Under the pieces are notes generated by a model. That model was not told the DNA's origin, searched no databases, and saw only the letters and a list, made by a program, of their open reading frames with translations. From assembly GCF_964204865.1 (NCBI RefSeq), contig NC_135251.1, forward strand, positions 19,592,001-19,656,000: a stretch of DNA of 64,000 bases, written 5' to 3'. The stretch is from Styela clava. Lineage: Eukaryota; Chordata; Ascidiacea; Stolidobranchia; Styelidae. Position numbers and translations under genes: made by a program. Of this stretch, positions 9,366 to 19,889 are shown in pieces (position 1 is the stretch's first letter; every line of letters starts with the position of its first letter).

Positions 9366-9979
9366 CCGGTGTCTACCAACTTGGTTTACATACTTCAAGA
9401 GTACCTTTTTGTATTACAGTTGTGAAACAGAAAAAGCTGAATGTCGGTCTTATTCCATCTGTAAAGTTACCAAAAACTCCACAACGAATGAACAATGTGT
9501 ATTATCGATGAAATGAAAAGTGACATATAAAAAATACAGAAGCTGTAGAAAATTTTTTGCATTACAGAAAAATTAGTTCACATATTAAATATTTTACATT
9601 ACAAAAAAAAATGGTGCTTCAGAAGTATGTGTACCAATATGAAGGTAACTAATTTTGTTCGCCTACTTTATATCAAGTTGTGTAAATGGACTAAATTCTA
9701 TCGGTAGGGGGATATTCACTTGTGTAACACAGACAATTCCCGAACTTTTAATAGAACAAAGATGAGGAGAATCGTAACCTAACCTGGTACACATACTACG
9801 AGTACCGAAAAAACAGCCCACATAGTAAAAGCAGTTATGGAAATACTTTTCATTACAGAAAAATTAATTCAAATAGTAAATAGCAGACAAAGGAAAAATA
9901 GCTCACATAGTTAATACCAGTCATGAAATATTTCTCACTATTGATTACAAAAGTACAATTGCATCCAAATCAACAGTAT
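9366..9979. other. MITE-like debris flanking the retrotransposon
   Basis: 9366-9406 and 9613-9806 contain the arms of the hairpin family seen at 25443-25544: AGAAGTATGTGTACCAATAT at 9621 and CCTGGTACACATACT at 9783. No gene is visible. Confidence 0.5.
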
Positions 9980-10260
9980 CTATACGACTATATAAAGGAT
10001 CTTTAAAATTAAATAATATGCAAGAATCATATTGATAACAAATTGTATTCTAATAAATTTTAATATATCTAAATCAAAATCTTCATAAATATTTTTTGTA
10101 GATTTACAATACAGGAAAATATATGAAACAAACTCAGGTTCTCCATTACATAATACACACATTTCATTCCCTGCTTTTCTTCCAATTTCTGGCTTTTGTT
10201 TTCAATGGCAAGATATCCCAGAGTAATTTATAATTAAAATCAGTATTTTTAATAAGTAAA
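9980..10260 (-). pseudogene. fragment of a non-LTR retrotransposon reverse transcriptase C-terminus
   Basis: The minus-strand frame reads MCVLCNGEPEFVSYIFLYC, matching the C-x2-C...E...(H)...C zinc-like motif that closes many LINE reverse transcriptases. Upstream in another frame is a Trp-rich stretch of the kind that precedes it (KLLWDILPLKTKARNW), so a frameshift separates them. The usual His is replaced (SYIF). Only the 3' end survives. Confidence 0.5.
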
Positions 10261-10311
10261 CGAATACGGTAGCTCGCAGAGCCATGTGATTCATATGGAG
10301 CACAGAGCTAT

Positions 10312-10400
10312 GATTGAGAGAGGCCGTGGTTCGCCATATATTTAGGCCTTCTTTTCGGCTTTCCCCTTGGATAAATATGTAAATCCCATGTTATATCAAT
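10312..10400 (+). mobile_element. SINE tail fragment
   Basis: GAGAGGCCGTGGTTCGCCAT to GGATAAATATGTAAATCC matches the 3' part of the SINE at 11886-12236. Confidence 0.75.
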
Positions 10401-11689
10401 TAATAAATACATAAATACCCGCACTCCTCTCGGCGACTGGTTCATATTCTGTTCTGTAGATACGTTTTCTGTCTAATAGATATGCATTCCCAAAAAGCAT
10501 ATGCTCATAGATGTATGCTTTCAGCGTACCATACTTCGAAACCCAAAATCAAATATGTATTGAAGAATTAAAGACCTCAAGTCAAGGTAATACGGCCAAT
10601 TTCGCACCCGACTCGGCTGAAGCAAGGGATTTTGGCAGCGAGCAATGCGTTTTCTTAATATGCAACGAACCATTTAGCTGGACGACGTAAGAATGCAGGG
10701 AACAATGCCACAATGAGCAAATCTTTTCAAGTTTCCACTCATTGTATATATGCTCATTGGTCTGTGCAAAGCCGTAATCAGAGGGGGAGGGGGATTTTTT
10801 GAAACAGTGTCAAAGACATCCTTCAGCCGACACAATATCCTAATTTACGCTAACTTCGGCATTTAAAACAATGAAGTATAAATGTCATTTCCGCAAAGAA
10901 CCGATAATAGCAGGCATATGTCTTGGTTAACGGTAAATATTATTCCTGTTGTTGCATCTTATCAGATTGCTTGGCGATCGTTAGTTTTGATTGTTCCTTG
11001 AATTTTCCCGAGTGCAAAAATGTTCTGGAAAAGAGTTTTCTAGTCTTGTTAAAATTAAGTCAAAAAAGTGAAATCTAAATTTTAATAATGATTCTTTCAT
11101 GTGGAGAGCATTTGAAAACAAAATGCCATATTATATAAGAACAAAGAAGCTACTAAATTACCTTTGTTTTTTCCAAACTTTTGCGGGGAATTCGTAGCTG
11201 CTTCTGTCAGTAAGAACTGAAAGAATCATTTATAATGACTTGGCCCACACTCCCCGGATTTCATTTTTTACTTTCTGTTCATAATTAAACATCGGTATTT
11301 GTTATGTATACAAAGTTCTTGAAAAATTGTAAAAGGTGTAACACGTTGAAAAAGGTTGAATATCACTGGCTTATAACGTCATGTATGTCGATAAGACAAT
11401 CGTGGAGGATTTGAACGTATGATAAAGGCATAGTTTACTTTCACAGATTCAGCTCTGTCCACCACTTCGTTTGACTTTCGACTGCCCGAGAATCTGAATT
11501 AAATCTCGCCTCGGTTTGTTCATCAGATTGTTTGCCGTGGGCCGTGGCATGTAGGTTACCGTACCTATGTAACCTAACGTGAGTAACAACCAAAGTGACT
11601 ATAACCCAGTCACTTTGGTTATCTTATAACATTGCAGCGCGTGGCATGTGTTACCGGTATCAGCACTGCGCCCGTGCACATCAGTTAAA
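10401..11689. other. intergenic, no gene seen
   Basis: No convincing ORF, RNA gene or exon. It holds one strong hairpin (11588-11620). Confidence 0.5.
11588..11620. repeat. perfect 13-bp inverted repeat
   Basis: AACCAAAGTGACT and AGTCACTTTGGTT are separated by 7 nt. Nothing assigns a function. Confidence 0.8.
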
Positions 11690-11885
11690 GATTGGGGTAC
11701 CGCCCGGTACGGTACCGGTACCGGGGTCTAGTATAGTATAGTACCACAAGTACCGGTACTTCCGGTGGGCGTAGCATAACGAATTTTGCATATGCTATTC
11801 CTAACCCCCACCTGACTATGCCACCCAAATATTACGTCACTACGACGTCACCAACACGTCATAGGGATTGCCAAAGTACCGGTAT
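11690..11885. repeat. member of the TAGTACCAC/CCTAACCCCCACCTGACTA repeat family
   Basis: Shares TAGTATAGTACCAC..., GCATATGCTATTCCTAACC and TTACGTCACTACGACGTCAC with the block at 12290-13035. A SINE follows directly. Confidence 0.7.
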
Positions 11886-12236
11886 GGCGCGGCGGTGTGG
11901 CTCAACGGGCTAAGCGTTAGGAATACCGGTACGCTCGCCACCGCACCTCTATTTACTCTGCCTGGGTTCGCAGGTTCGAATCCCATGCAGGGATGATTAT
12001 GTGCGAGCGGATTGCTGGACTCCTCGCCGTCGTTGGGTGGTTCACGTAACCGCTGGTCGGTTACGGCTTCCTCCACCACCACCACCAAGTCCATGCTTCC
12101 GAAAACAAAAAATACAGTAAAACTAATCCCATACCCGACTTGGAATGGTAACCGGACGAGAGGCCGTGGTTCGCCATATGGATAAGCCGTCTTATCGGCT
12201 TTTCTCTCCCCCGGGATAAATATGTAAATCCTATCC
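11886..12236 (+). mobile_element. tRNA-derived SINE, full length
   Basis: The 5' head has an RNA polymerase III A box (TGGCTCAACGG, 11898-11908) and a perfect B box (GGTTCGAATCC, 11973-11983). The body (ACCGCTGGTCGGTTACGG..., CATACCCGACTTGGAATGG) and the end GGATAAATATGTAAATCC recur in five other places in the window. The internal promoter and copy number identify a SINE; the source tRNA was not determined. A long minus-strand open frame over it (11840-12321) is a by-product. Confidence 0.85.
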
Positions 12237-12289
12237 TAATTACGATTGCACGAAATGACATCTGCGCCGCCGATAATGAACTTGCTAAA

Positions 12290-13035
12290 GCCGGTCTGGT
12301 ATAGTTTAGTACGGGTCTCATGTAGTTTCTTACCTAACATACTTCTAGTGGGTGTAGCATGACAATTTTTTCACATTTCAATCCTAACCCCCACCTGACT
12401 ACACCATCCAAAAATTACGTCATTACGACGTCACAGTGACGTAATAGAGCCCTTCAAACTATACGAACTGCCATCCAAAACGCGCAAACGAGCACCCGAA
12501 ATCGAACAGTTATTTCTCACGTTTTCCCGTTTAGTACCACATGTACTTGTAGTTGACCTGGCTCAACAATTTTTGCATATGTCAATCCTAACCCCCACCT
12601 GACTAGGTCACCGAAAAATTACGTCATTTCGACGTCACAGTGGCGTAATAAGGCCCACCGAAGTATAGGGATGCTCGTCCAAAACGCACAGACGTTCACC
12701 CGAAATCGAGCAAGCAATTTCTCTCGTTTTCTCGTCACAACGATCACTATAGGAGAGAGATCGCCGGCTTGGGTCTGGTATAGTTTAGTACCACATGCAC
12801 TTCTAGTTGGCCTGGCTCAACAATTTTTGCATATGTCAATCCTAACCCTCACCTGACTACGTCACCCAAAAATTACGTTCGTTATCGGCGGCGCAGATGT
12901 CATTTCGGGCGATCGTAATTATACATTGGCAAGACCTATGACATGATGGCGACATAGTAGTGACGTAATTTTTGGATGGCATAGTCGGGTGGGGGTTAGG
13001 AATAACATATGCAAAATTCGTTATGCTACGCCGCC
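12290..13035. repeat. tandem block of about 250-bp units, last unit inverted
   Basis: Units begin near 12298, 12529 and 12783 with GGTCTGGTATAGTTTAGTAC or GTTTAGTACCACATG. Each contains AATTTTTGCATATGTCAATC, CTAACCCCCACCTGACTA and AATTACGTCATTACGACGTC. 12950-13030 carries the same motif inverted (GTGGGGGTTAGGAATAACAT). Units two and three are about 254 bp apart. No coding potential. Confidence 0.75.
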
Positions 13036-13242
13036 ATTACTGCATTAAGGAGTCTGTGTCCAGTAATCAGGTACCGATAATGTAGGCTATTTAGCCTGAT
13101 CTCAGGATCTATAACTCAGTATTCGTAATTGTATAATGCATCCACTGACAGACTGAGGGCTGAGCCACATGGTACAGTACGGTAGTACCGGTAATACAGT
13201 AATAATACTGTAATAGGCTAATTGAGGATAGGTTCAGAGGTT

Positions 13243-13445
13243 GGTTTACGTAACCGCTGGTCGATTACGGCTTCCTCCCCATCAAGTCCATGCTTCCAAA
13301 AACAAATACTCAACTAGACTAATCCCATACCCGACATGGAATGGTACGGTACCAGTAACCGGATGAGAGGCTTTGGTTCGCCATATGGTTGAGCCATCTT
13401 ATCGGTTTCCCCTCTCCCCCGAATAAATATGTAAATCCTATTCTA
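13243..13445 (+). mobile_element. 5'-truncated SINE
   Basis: Starts at TTTACGTAACCGCTGGTCGA and ends AATAAATATGTAAATCCTAT. It lacks the A/B-box head. Confidence 0.8.
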
Positions 13446-13957
13446 TATAGCCTTAGTGGGGTGATGGGGTCTAGTATAGTTCTGTAGTTTAGTACCACGA
13501 GTACTTTTCAATAAAAAATGTAGTACTACAATACATAGTACCAAACTTTATTTAGTTCAATATGAATAATAGATTGGCTATAGAACTATTTTTAGATTTG
13601 TTTCACCTGTCTGCTGATATTATTTCATTTGATATTATTAGTCAGCATAAACCAATGTTGATAATTGTATTCTGGTTATGACCTAACCCCAAGACCAATG
13701 ACACATAATTTCTGAGAGCATTGGAATCTTTATGTCACTGTAAGATTGTTCGCACCATCCATAATTCCTTTTGTTCTTTGCTCAATAAAAGTCTAAAAAA
13801 ACCTTATAGTGTAGGCCAGTCAGTTCTATTTTGAGGTAGATATGTAATAAATTGTAGTAGACTCAAATTTTCTTTGGTAATATGAAGGTATTTTTCTTGT
13901 TCATATTATATCATTTATCTATTATAAATTAAGTTCTGGAAACATCACTATCTGACA
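13446..13957. other. upstream region of COX8
   Basis: AT-rich, with no ORF or known repeat. It presumably holds the COX8 promoter, but no TATA box or initiator is clear. Confidence 0.4.
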
Positions 13958-14889
13958 ATGCTTCGTTCGATTGCTTTGCGGTTGCTGAAAACCCCTCTTG
14001 TAAATGCACAAAGAAGAGGACTCACTCATGGAGTAGTTCACTACAGACCTCCTGTAAATAAAGTTACAGTTGGGGTGAGATTTTTTGTTTGGAATAAAAT
14101 AAGTTTTTTTTATTCAACGACTGTTGTCCCAGTGTTACCAAGTCACACCCATTAGGGGTATTTAGAACTTTCATTATTATATTTTGGTATTACATATTCT
14201 ACTTGTGTATATGTTGTTGAATGATGCATTTTTGGGATGAACAGTAATGTTATAATCCAGGGGTGCAAAACACAGGACAGTTTGGTATAAATTGTATTTA
14301 TTATAAATCTTAATAACTAATCATTTCCAAGGTCCTTGATGGTCAGTAGATGCAAAAGAATTTGTTTATTTAAGGTGGATACTAAATATATTGGTGAAGC
14401 TGACAATCAACTAAAACTTCTCTGGACTCTAGAATTCAACCATCTTTTAAATGATGTTTTACAACAAAATTCATTACTGAACTTTCGCCTTGGAAAGAAA
14501 AAATAACCAGTTTTGTTGAGAAATGCAAAAATCAGGATTTGTCAATTTGCAGCATGTGCAGTTGTGAACAGGCATACTTAATAATAAAAATAAGAAAATA
14601 TCAGCTTGGGACATTAGCTTGTGAGTTGTGACATGCTGTTAAAATATTTTAATTTATTTTGTCACATTTTCTCATTTGAGTTGTGCACCCCTGCTCTAAT
14701 AATCATTATATATGTAGTATAGAATTATTTAGGTCATCCGAGTGAACACCTCTATTAAGTGAAAGCAATATAATATACAATGCTTATTTTCAGGAACTCA
14801 TGGGCGCCTTTGTCGTGATGAACATCTGTGTCTGGGGTCCAGCATTGACATTTTGCAAGTTGAGTCGCAAATACAAACCAGACGATTGA
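13958..14889 (+). CDS. COX8: cytochrome c oxidase subunit 8 (two exons)
   Basis: Exon 1 is 13958-14074 and exon 2 is 14794-14889, with a phase-0 intron (GTGAGA...TTTTCAG). The 70-residue product has a basic Ser/Leu/Arg presequence (MLRSIALRLLKTPLVNAQRR) typical of mitochondrial import. The mature part lines up without gaps to the vertebrate COX8 family at His, Pro-Pro, Lys, Glu-Leu, a single membrane span (GAFVVMNICVWGPALTF) and the closing Tyr-Lys-Pro-acidic. The family precursor is about 69 residues. COX8 is a small single-span subunit of complex IV in the inner mitochondrial membrane. No AATAAA was found just downstream. Its intron carries a MITE (14258-14693). Confidence 0.85.
14258..14693. 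mobile_element. hAT-like MITE in the COX8 intron
   Basis: Termini CAGGGGTGCAAAAC and GTTGTGCACCCCTG are imperfect inverted repeats of hAT type. Flanking 8-mers do not match, so the target duplication has decayed or the boundary is off. No ORF. Confidence 0.6.
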
Positions 14890-15425
14890 GCAAAGTTTTA
14901 GTTCCATCCCATTTTGCTGTTTTTTGATTTTGTGATGTCGTAATACCGATTATTGTTTAAGATTATTTTAATTGCATGATTTTTATTTCAAACCAGGAGT
15001 TTCAGGAGAGCTATGTAGAATATTGTACCACTGGCCACAAATATAAGTATATGTATGACAAACAGCTGCCCAGACATTATAATTTGAAGAATGACATTGG
15101 ATTTCATTTTCGAGAGTCCAAATTTTTTTTCAACCTGTAATCGGAGTTGATTAATTTTTCATGACCCTATTCGCAACCACGCTTTTTAATGAGCAGGGAA
15201 ATATTGAATTTAGGTTTGTGAGGTGAGGAAGCTCGATTACCGTTTTTTTTCCAATGTGCAGAAGCCGAAGCTTATCCATTCGCGCGACTATACATTTCTC
15301 TATTTAATTGATAGCTAGTTGTATGGGCATGATGAAGTTGTGTACATTAGTATTCTTAAGACATTTGTGTATCACCAGCAGAATCGCACGTAGGTATCAA
15401 TGCGTACGTTTCTGTTGGTAATGGC
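14890..15425. other. COX8 3' flank, nothing recognised
   Basis: No ORF, repeat or RNA gene was recognised. Confidence 0.4.
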
Positions 15426-15553
15426 TTTCTCCACCATCCCATACCTGACATGGACTGGTAACCGGACCAGACGCTGTGGTTCGCCAGATGATTAAGCAGT
15501 CTTTTTTTTCTCTTTCATCTCCCCCTGCATAAATATGTAAATTTCATCATCTG
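15426..15553 (+). mobile_element. SINE 3' fragment, tail-to-tail with the next SINE
   Basis: TCCACCATCCCATACCTGAC to CATAAATATGTAAATTTCAT is a diverged SINE end in plus orientation. It faces the minus-strand SINE starting at 15605. Confidence 0.7.
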
Positions 15554-15604
15554 ACTGAGTGCCTTTTCTGGTTGACATACTCCTCAAAAACCTCCTCGGG
15601 CTTT

Positions 15605-16250
15605 AGGATAGGATTTACATATTTATCCTGGAGGAGAGCAAAGAAAGACGGCTTAGTCATATAACGAACCACGGCCTTTTGTTTGATTACCAGATCGGGT
15701 ATGGGATTAGTTAGCCAGTTAATTTGTTTTCGGAAGCATGGACTTGATGGTGGAGGAAGCCGTAACCGACCAGCGGTTACGTGAATCACCCTGCGGCGGC
15801 GAGGATAGGATTTACATATTTATCCCGGGGGAGAGGAAAGGCGATAAGACGGCTTATCCATATGGCGAACCACGGCCTCTCGTCCGGTTACCATTCCAAG
15901 TCGGGTATGGGATTAGTTTTACTGTATTGTTTGTTTTCGGAAGCATGGACTTGGTGGTGGAGGAAGCCGTAACCGACCAGCGGTTACGTGAACCACCCAA
16001 CGACGGCGAGGAGTCCAGCAATCCTCTCGCACATAACCATCCCTGCATGGGATTCGAACCTGCGAACCCACGCAGAGTAATTAGAGGTGCGGTGGCGAGC
16101 GTATTCCTAACGCTTAGCCCGTTGAGCCGCGCCGAGGAGTTCAATTCTCTCGCACATGATCATCCCCGCAGGGGATGCGAACCCACGAAGGGTAATCAGA
16201 GATGCGCTGTCGAGCGTATTCCTAACGCTTAGCACGATGCGCCGGACCGC
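15605..16250 (-). mobile_element. outer SINE (minus), split by a second SINE
   Basis: The tail half is 15605-15805 and the head half 16133-16250. The head retains GCGAACCC (degenerate B box) and GCTTAGC (A-box side). The halves are interrupted by the full SINE at 15806-16132, with CGAGGA at both junctions. Confidence 0.8.
15806..16132 (-). mobile_element. inner full-length SINE inserted into the outer SINE
   Basis: Runs from TAGGATTTACATATTTATCC to CCGTTGAGCCGCGC and includes the B box complement GGATTCGAACC. It is flanked by CGAGGA at 15800-15805 and 16133-16138. It is much closer in sequence to the 11886 SINE than the outer copy is, so it is younger. Confidence 0.85.
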
Positions 16251-17337
16251 CTTTTTCGGAGAAACTAACAACCACTGGGATCATTGTGGTGTAACCATCG
16301 ACACCTTTAACACATAGATAGTGTAACAATCCATGACTTCACTAGGTAAAAGTGTTGAAGGTATCATTCAGTCATTGGTTTAACTTTGAAAAATTCTGCC
16401 CAAATAGCCATTGTTGTGCCACAATGGCATCTACAACAGATGACTTGTGGGAAGAAAAGTGTTTTATGTTGTATAATTAACTCGTGGGTGGAAAGGCCAA
16501 AAATGACACTTTTGAGATCCGGAAGCTGAAACAAAAAAACAAGGGCGGTAACGGCTCTCATTATTTATTTTCAAACTCCAAATATTCATCATGAATCCCC
16601 AACGTACCGTATGTCATAACAACTCGCATGTTTCGTAGTCATAAGCAGAAATCTTCTAAAACGCTATCTTGCCAAAGCGCACCAAAACGTGCGACATTTT
16701 GGATTGAAGTATGCCATGGAAATGAATCTTGTGGGGTCCACAGAAACTCGTAATATATCCGTGCAAAACTACACATAGCTAAGCTGTTTTGTGAGTTAGT
16801 TTGGATATCTGATGTAAAACAAATTATTTTTATATAATTGATAGGCCAGATAATAGATATACTTCATAATATTCAAATGTTTCATAGGACTTTTCTCGAA
16901 CCCCTGGTACAGTTTCACCAAACCCCAGGGGTTCGATCTAACCAAGGTTAAGAGACACCGAGTCTAGATGCAAGCCTTTAACGGATAAATCATGCCCTAA
17001 TTTCGAAGTGTGCTTGTCAAGAACGACAAGGAAGTTTTGACATTGCAGATGTTTGTATTTTAGCAGCCAAATTCGAGACCGGTGCTATTTCTAGTGAGCT
17101 ATTGCTGGTAGGAGGCTAATTTCTCCTGCTTCTGTCAGTTGCGACGACAAACTAATAAAATACTTTCCAATACAACCTTCGTCGACGTTGTAAATCGTGT
17201 TTCATCGGATTTTTTTTTAATTCAAAGCCACACTAAAATCTAAGATGTCCAAAGAAAGTTGAGTATCTCTGTTTAGTTGAGCCATTTCGTTCAAATGGTT
17301 TGACCCAAATATAACTCTTTGGAAAATGTTCAATTCG
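16251..17337. other. intergenic, no gene assigned
   Basis: A 12-bp hairpin (16896-16936, TCGAACCCCTGG...CCAGGGGTTCGA) resembles hAT termini. A short open stretch ends at about 17117, with AATAAA near 17154; it has no recognisable domain. Confidence 0.4.
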
Positions 17338-17960
17338 GATGACTTAGGCAGAAATGTTCACTGTGACTTAGGCAGAAATGTGATTATGACTTGGGGACAT
17401 ACGCAATTTTGCAACTTTACTATATGCACCAGTCCTGAAAACTAAACATTCCAAAAACGAATGTAATTCTCAGTATCTACAATGTCCAATCCCCAAAATA
17501 GCTAATCAGTTTCAATTACATTATTTTTTATGTTTAAAAATATATATTTCATCAATATAACACGTTCTGCAGACCCACCGAAATGAGATTAAGATTAAAT
17601 ATAAAGAATAAAGCAGCAATGCATCCAATATAAAAGCCAACCAAGGTGAATTGGACTCTGACAATGAATATCACAAGTGCACGCCTTCCTATACAGTAGT
17701 ATAAATTCAAATTAATACACGCTGAGCTAGAATCCGAGATGCAAAAACTCGAAAATATTTCGCCGAGGTTATTTTGACTTTATGACGTCACAATAGTCCT
17801 GCGGTAACAATGATAATTCATTATGACGAAACAATTGCACAAATGTGCATGTCATACTAAATCTCATTTTAATGGGTTTCGGAATTCTTAAAATAAAATC
17901 TGAGTTAATAGACAGGTGCGCAGCATTACATAAATACCTATTTTATAAAAAACTCAAATC
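17338..17960. mobile_element. TIR element family, end-truncated copy
   Basis: Matches the interior of the 40339-41160 element (CACTGTGACTTAGGCAGAAA, CAATATAAAAGCCAACCAAG, ACAGGTGCGCAGCATTACAT). It lacks both terminal inverted repeats. Confidence 0.85.
17552..17761 (-). CDS. conserved small membrane ORF of the TIR element, copy 3
   Basis: Stop-free for 69 codons in the same frame as the frames at 40710-41000 and 53428-53670. It reads ...FSSFCISDSSSACINLNLYY, with a hydrophobic stretch (VQFTLVGFYIGCIAALFFIF) before its stop. No start codon is included. The function is unknown; coding status rests only on frame conservation among three copies. Confidence 0.35.
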   Translation of the reverse strand, partial: EIFSSFCISDSSSACINLNLYYCIGRRALVIFIVRVQFTLVGFYIGCIAALFFIFNLNLISVGLQNVLY

Positions 17961-18202
17961 TTTTTTAAATTTGGTTACTCAATAAAAATACTAAAATAAC
18001 GATTTTTATCTAGCAGCAAAAACCATGATATAAAGGGATTACTGAAAAAGAGAAAGTCTTCTTATTTTCAGTATTTTTTCCTTTTTTATAAGATTAATTT
18101 AAACTTTAAAAAAAATTTCTATCCTAACAAAAAAGGTTTGTCTTTGATAACACATTTGAAAACAAAAAATATTCACATTGCAAGATTTTGAGAGCAGTCA
18201 TT

Positions 18203-18376
18203 ATGGTGACCGTACATTTGAACACGTGTGTATATATCCGAGTTCAATCTATATGCGGGTGCTAAAACCCATGGGTTAGGGGTAGTATGGGTTCAAATAT
18301 CCACGAAACAAAAAAATTCCATAGGTGCAATAGTATGCAGGTGCAATTGTCGTGGGTTCAAATGTACGGGAAACAG
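18203..18376. mobile_element. MITE copy (GGTGACCGTACATTTGAAC family)
   Basis: Starts TGGTGACCGTACATTTGAAC and shares GCGGGTGCTAAAACCCATGG and GTGCAATTGTCGTGGGTTC with the complete copy at 43604-43806. The 3' terminus is replaced by an (AT)n tract. Confidence 0.8.
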
Positions 18377-18378
18377 TC

Positions 18379-18427
<49 letters not shown>

Positions 18428-18447
18428 TGCATATATATATATATGCC
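18379..18447. repeat. (AT)n microsatellite
   Basis: About 50 nt of alternating TA, a TGC interruption, then about 16 more. Confidence 0.95.
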
Positions 18448-18934
18448 ATTCCAAAAATTGGAAATCAAACGATAAATGTTAAAGAATTTTATCTGATATG
18501 AATACCAGAAAAAATCTTGACTATGACTAGAAAGGTTCAAATTCTGAACACTGGTTGCAATTTCTATATTATACACACGGAATATTTCACTGATGGCTGT
18601 CATTACAATAAGTGAGGTGGTCCAAATTGCGACCCGACGACACATTCTGTGCGGCGCTCAGAACAATTTTAGCGAACACTGCTAAACTATTGGCAGTTAT
18701 TTGTATTTATTAGCAAAACAATTTTGATTTATTTTTAAACTATTCCAACTGGGAATAGTCTTTTTCTAACCCCGATGTCGGGATTGATGTTTGTCAAAAT
18801 CACGAAATTTCAATGTTGTATCTATAAACGTCAAGACGGTGGCTATATGGGAATGACGTCTTGTGATCGTTAAATAGAGAATGAATTGCGCCGCACAATC
18901 CATTTTTTTTATTATCTGGGTCCGAGGTCCCAAC

Positions 18935-19183
18935 TTAGACGAACTTGGTTGTTTTCTTGACGGTAGCACTAGGCCTGCTCACGCTACAAGTAATCAATTC
19001 ATCATACAATGAGTGTAAAAAAGGTGACCGAAGTAAACTGGGAGGGTAGGAACTCAATTCTATGAGAATGTCTTTATGGGATCGAACGCATATTAAAGTG
19101 GCGCTGTAGGGTTTAACAGGATATTTCTTGTTGTTTGCTGGCTTAGCTGTTGTTGGTATCTGATCTGACGAAGACATATTCAT
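18935..19183 (-). CDS. possible small single-exon gene, 82 residues, unknown
   Basis: Minus strand. The start context GGAACCATGA is favourable, and the stop is followed within about 30 nt by an AATAAA-containing A-rich stretch (complement of about 18904-18914). The product (MNMSSSDQIPTTAKPANNKK..., then LICVRSHKDILIELSSYPPS) is soluble-looking, with no signal peptide, membrane span or motif I recognise. A GTGAGC in the last third could be a splice donor, so it may be a first exon. Amino-acid composition looks more protein-like than neighbouring frames. It could be a small gene, a retrocopy or chance. Confidence 0.3.
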   Translation of the reverse strand: MNMSSSDQIPTTAKPANNKKYPVKPYSATLICVRSHKDILIELSSYPPSLLRSPFLHSLYDELITCSVSRPSATVKKTTKFV

Positions 19184-19881
19184 GGTTCCGAATACATTTA
19201 TTGCAATTGTATATATTTATAAATACAAAGAACAATTCCAAAGCATGGCTGATAAGCCAAACAAAATCCAAATTTCAATGCACGCACGACGAGTCGATAA
19301 TTCTATCTGCCCATTGTTCTTAATGCCTCCTAACAAGCGGCCATTTATAACTCGTTATGGTATCCCGAGGGCATGACGCTGTAATGTCATAGCAGATCTT
19401 CTAATTGTTTTTTTTCACTTTGGGTCGCTTTTAGTTCTATTGTATGTAACTATTAACCAAAAGAAGCTAAATTACTCAATATCCTATAGCGCCATGTTGG
19501 TATGCGATTGAGATCACGGTAAGTGAGATTTCATACTAGAGTGGCGCCATCTATTTTGTCTCGGAAACAAATGAACTAGCTAAAATAAGGTCACTGTAAT
19601 AAATATCTTCTCTAGCTTACAATGGGTGTTTTCCCGACCATCGATTTTCTTGTTTATTTCCGTAACAATGACCAATCAGCAAAAAGTCTACGATGACGTA
19701 ACAATCAGAATTCTGGCAGCCGCTCAGGCACTTCGTTCGCTCAGACAGATATTCAAGTGAACATTGCCTTGGTTTTGCGTGTTATTTGTCAGTTTTTAGT
19801 TTTGTTTCCAAAAATCAGTTGTGAATGAAGTATTTTAATTGTCATTATGTCTTCTGGTCTTCCTTCTAAATTATTTTGTAA
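19184..19881. other. intergenic, nothing recognised
   Basis: No gene or known repeat. It would hold the promoter of the 18935-19183 gene, if that gene is real. Confidence 0.4.
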
Positions 19882-19889
19882 GTGTCAAC

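Noticed and set aside
11898-11983. tRNA gene suggested by A and B boxes
   Set aside because: No cloverleaf could be drawn and the sequence is the head of a multi-copy SINE.
11840-12321. Overlapping minus-strand open frames of 84-86 codons
   Set aside because: They lie across a SINE and its tail; the same peptides recur wherever the SINE occurs (15738-16232).
16980-17160. Open stretch ending near 17117 followed by AATAAA
   Set aside because: Short, no start codon or splice partner and no recognisable domain.
18228-18645. Open frames encoding runs of Ile-Tyr
   Set aside because: Translation of an (AT)n microsatellite; the same happens at 42092-42429.
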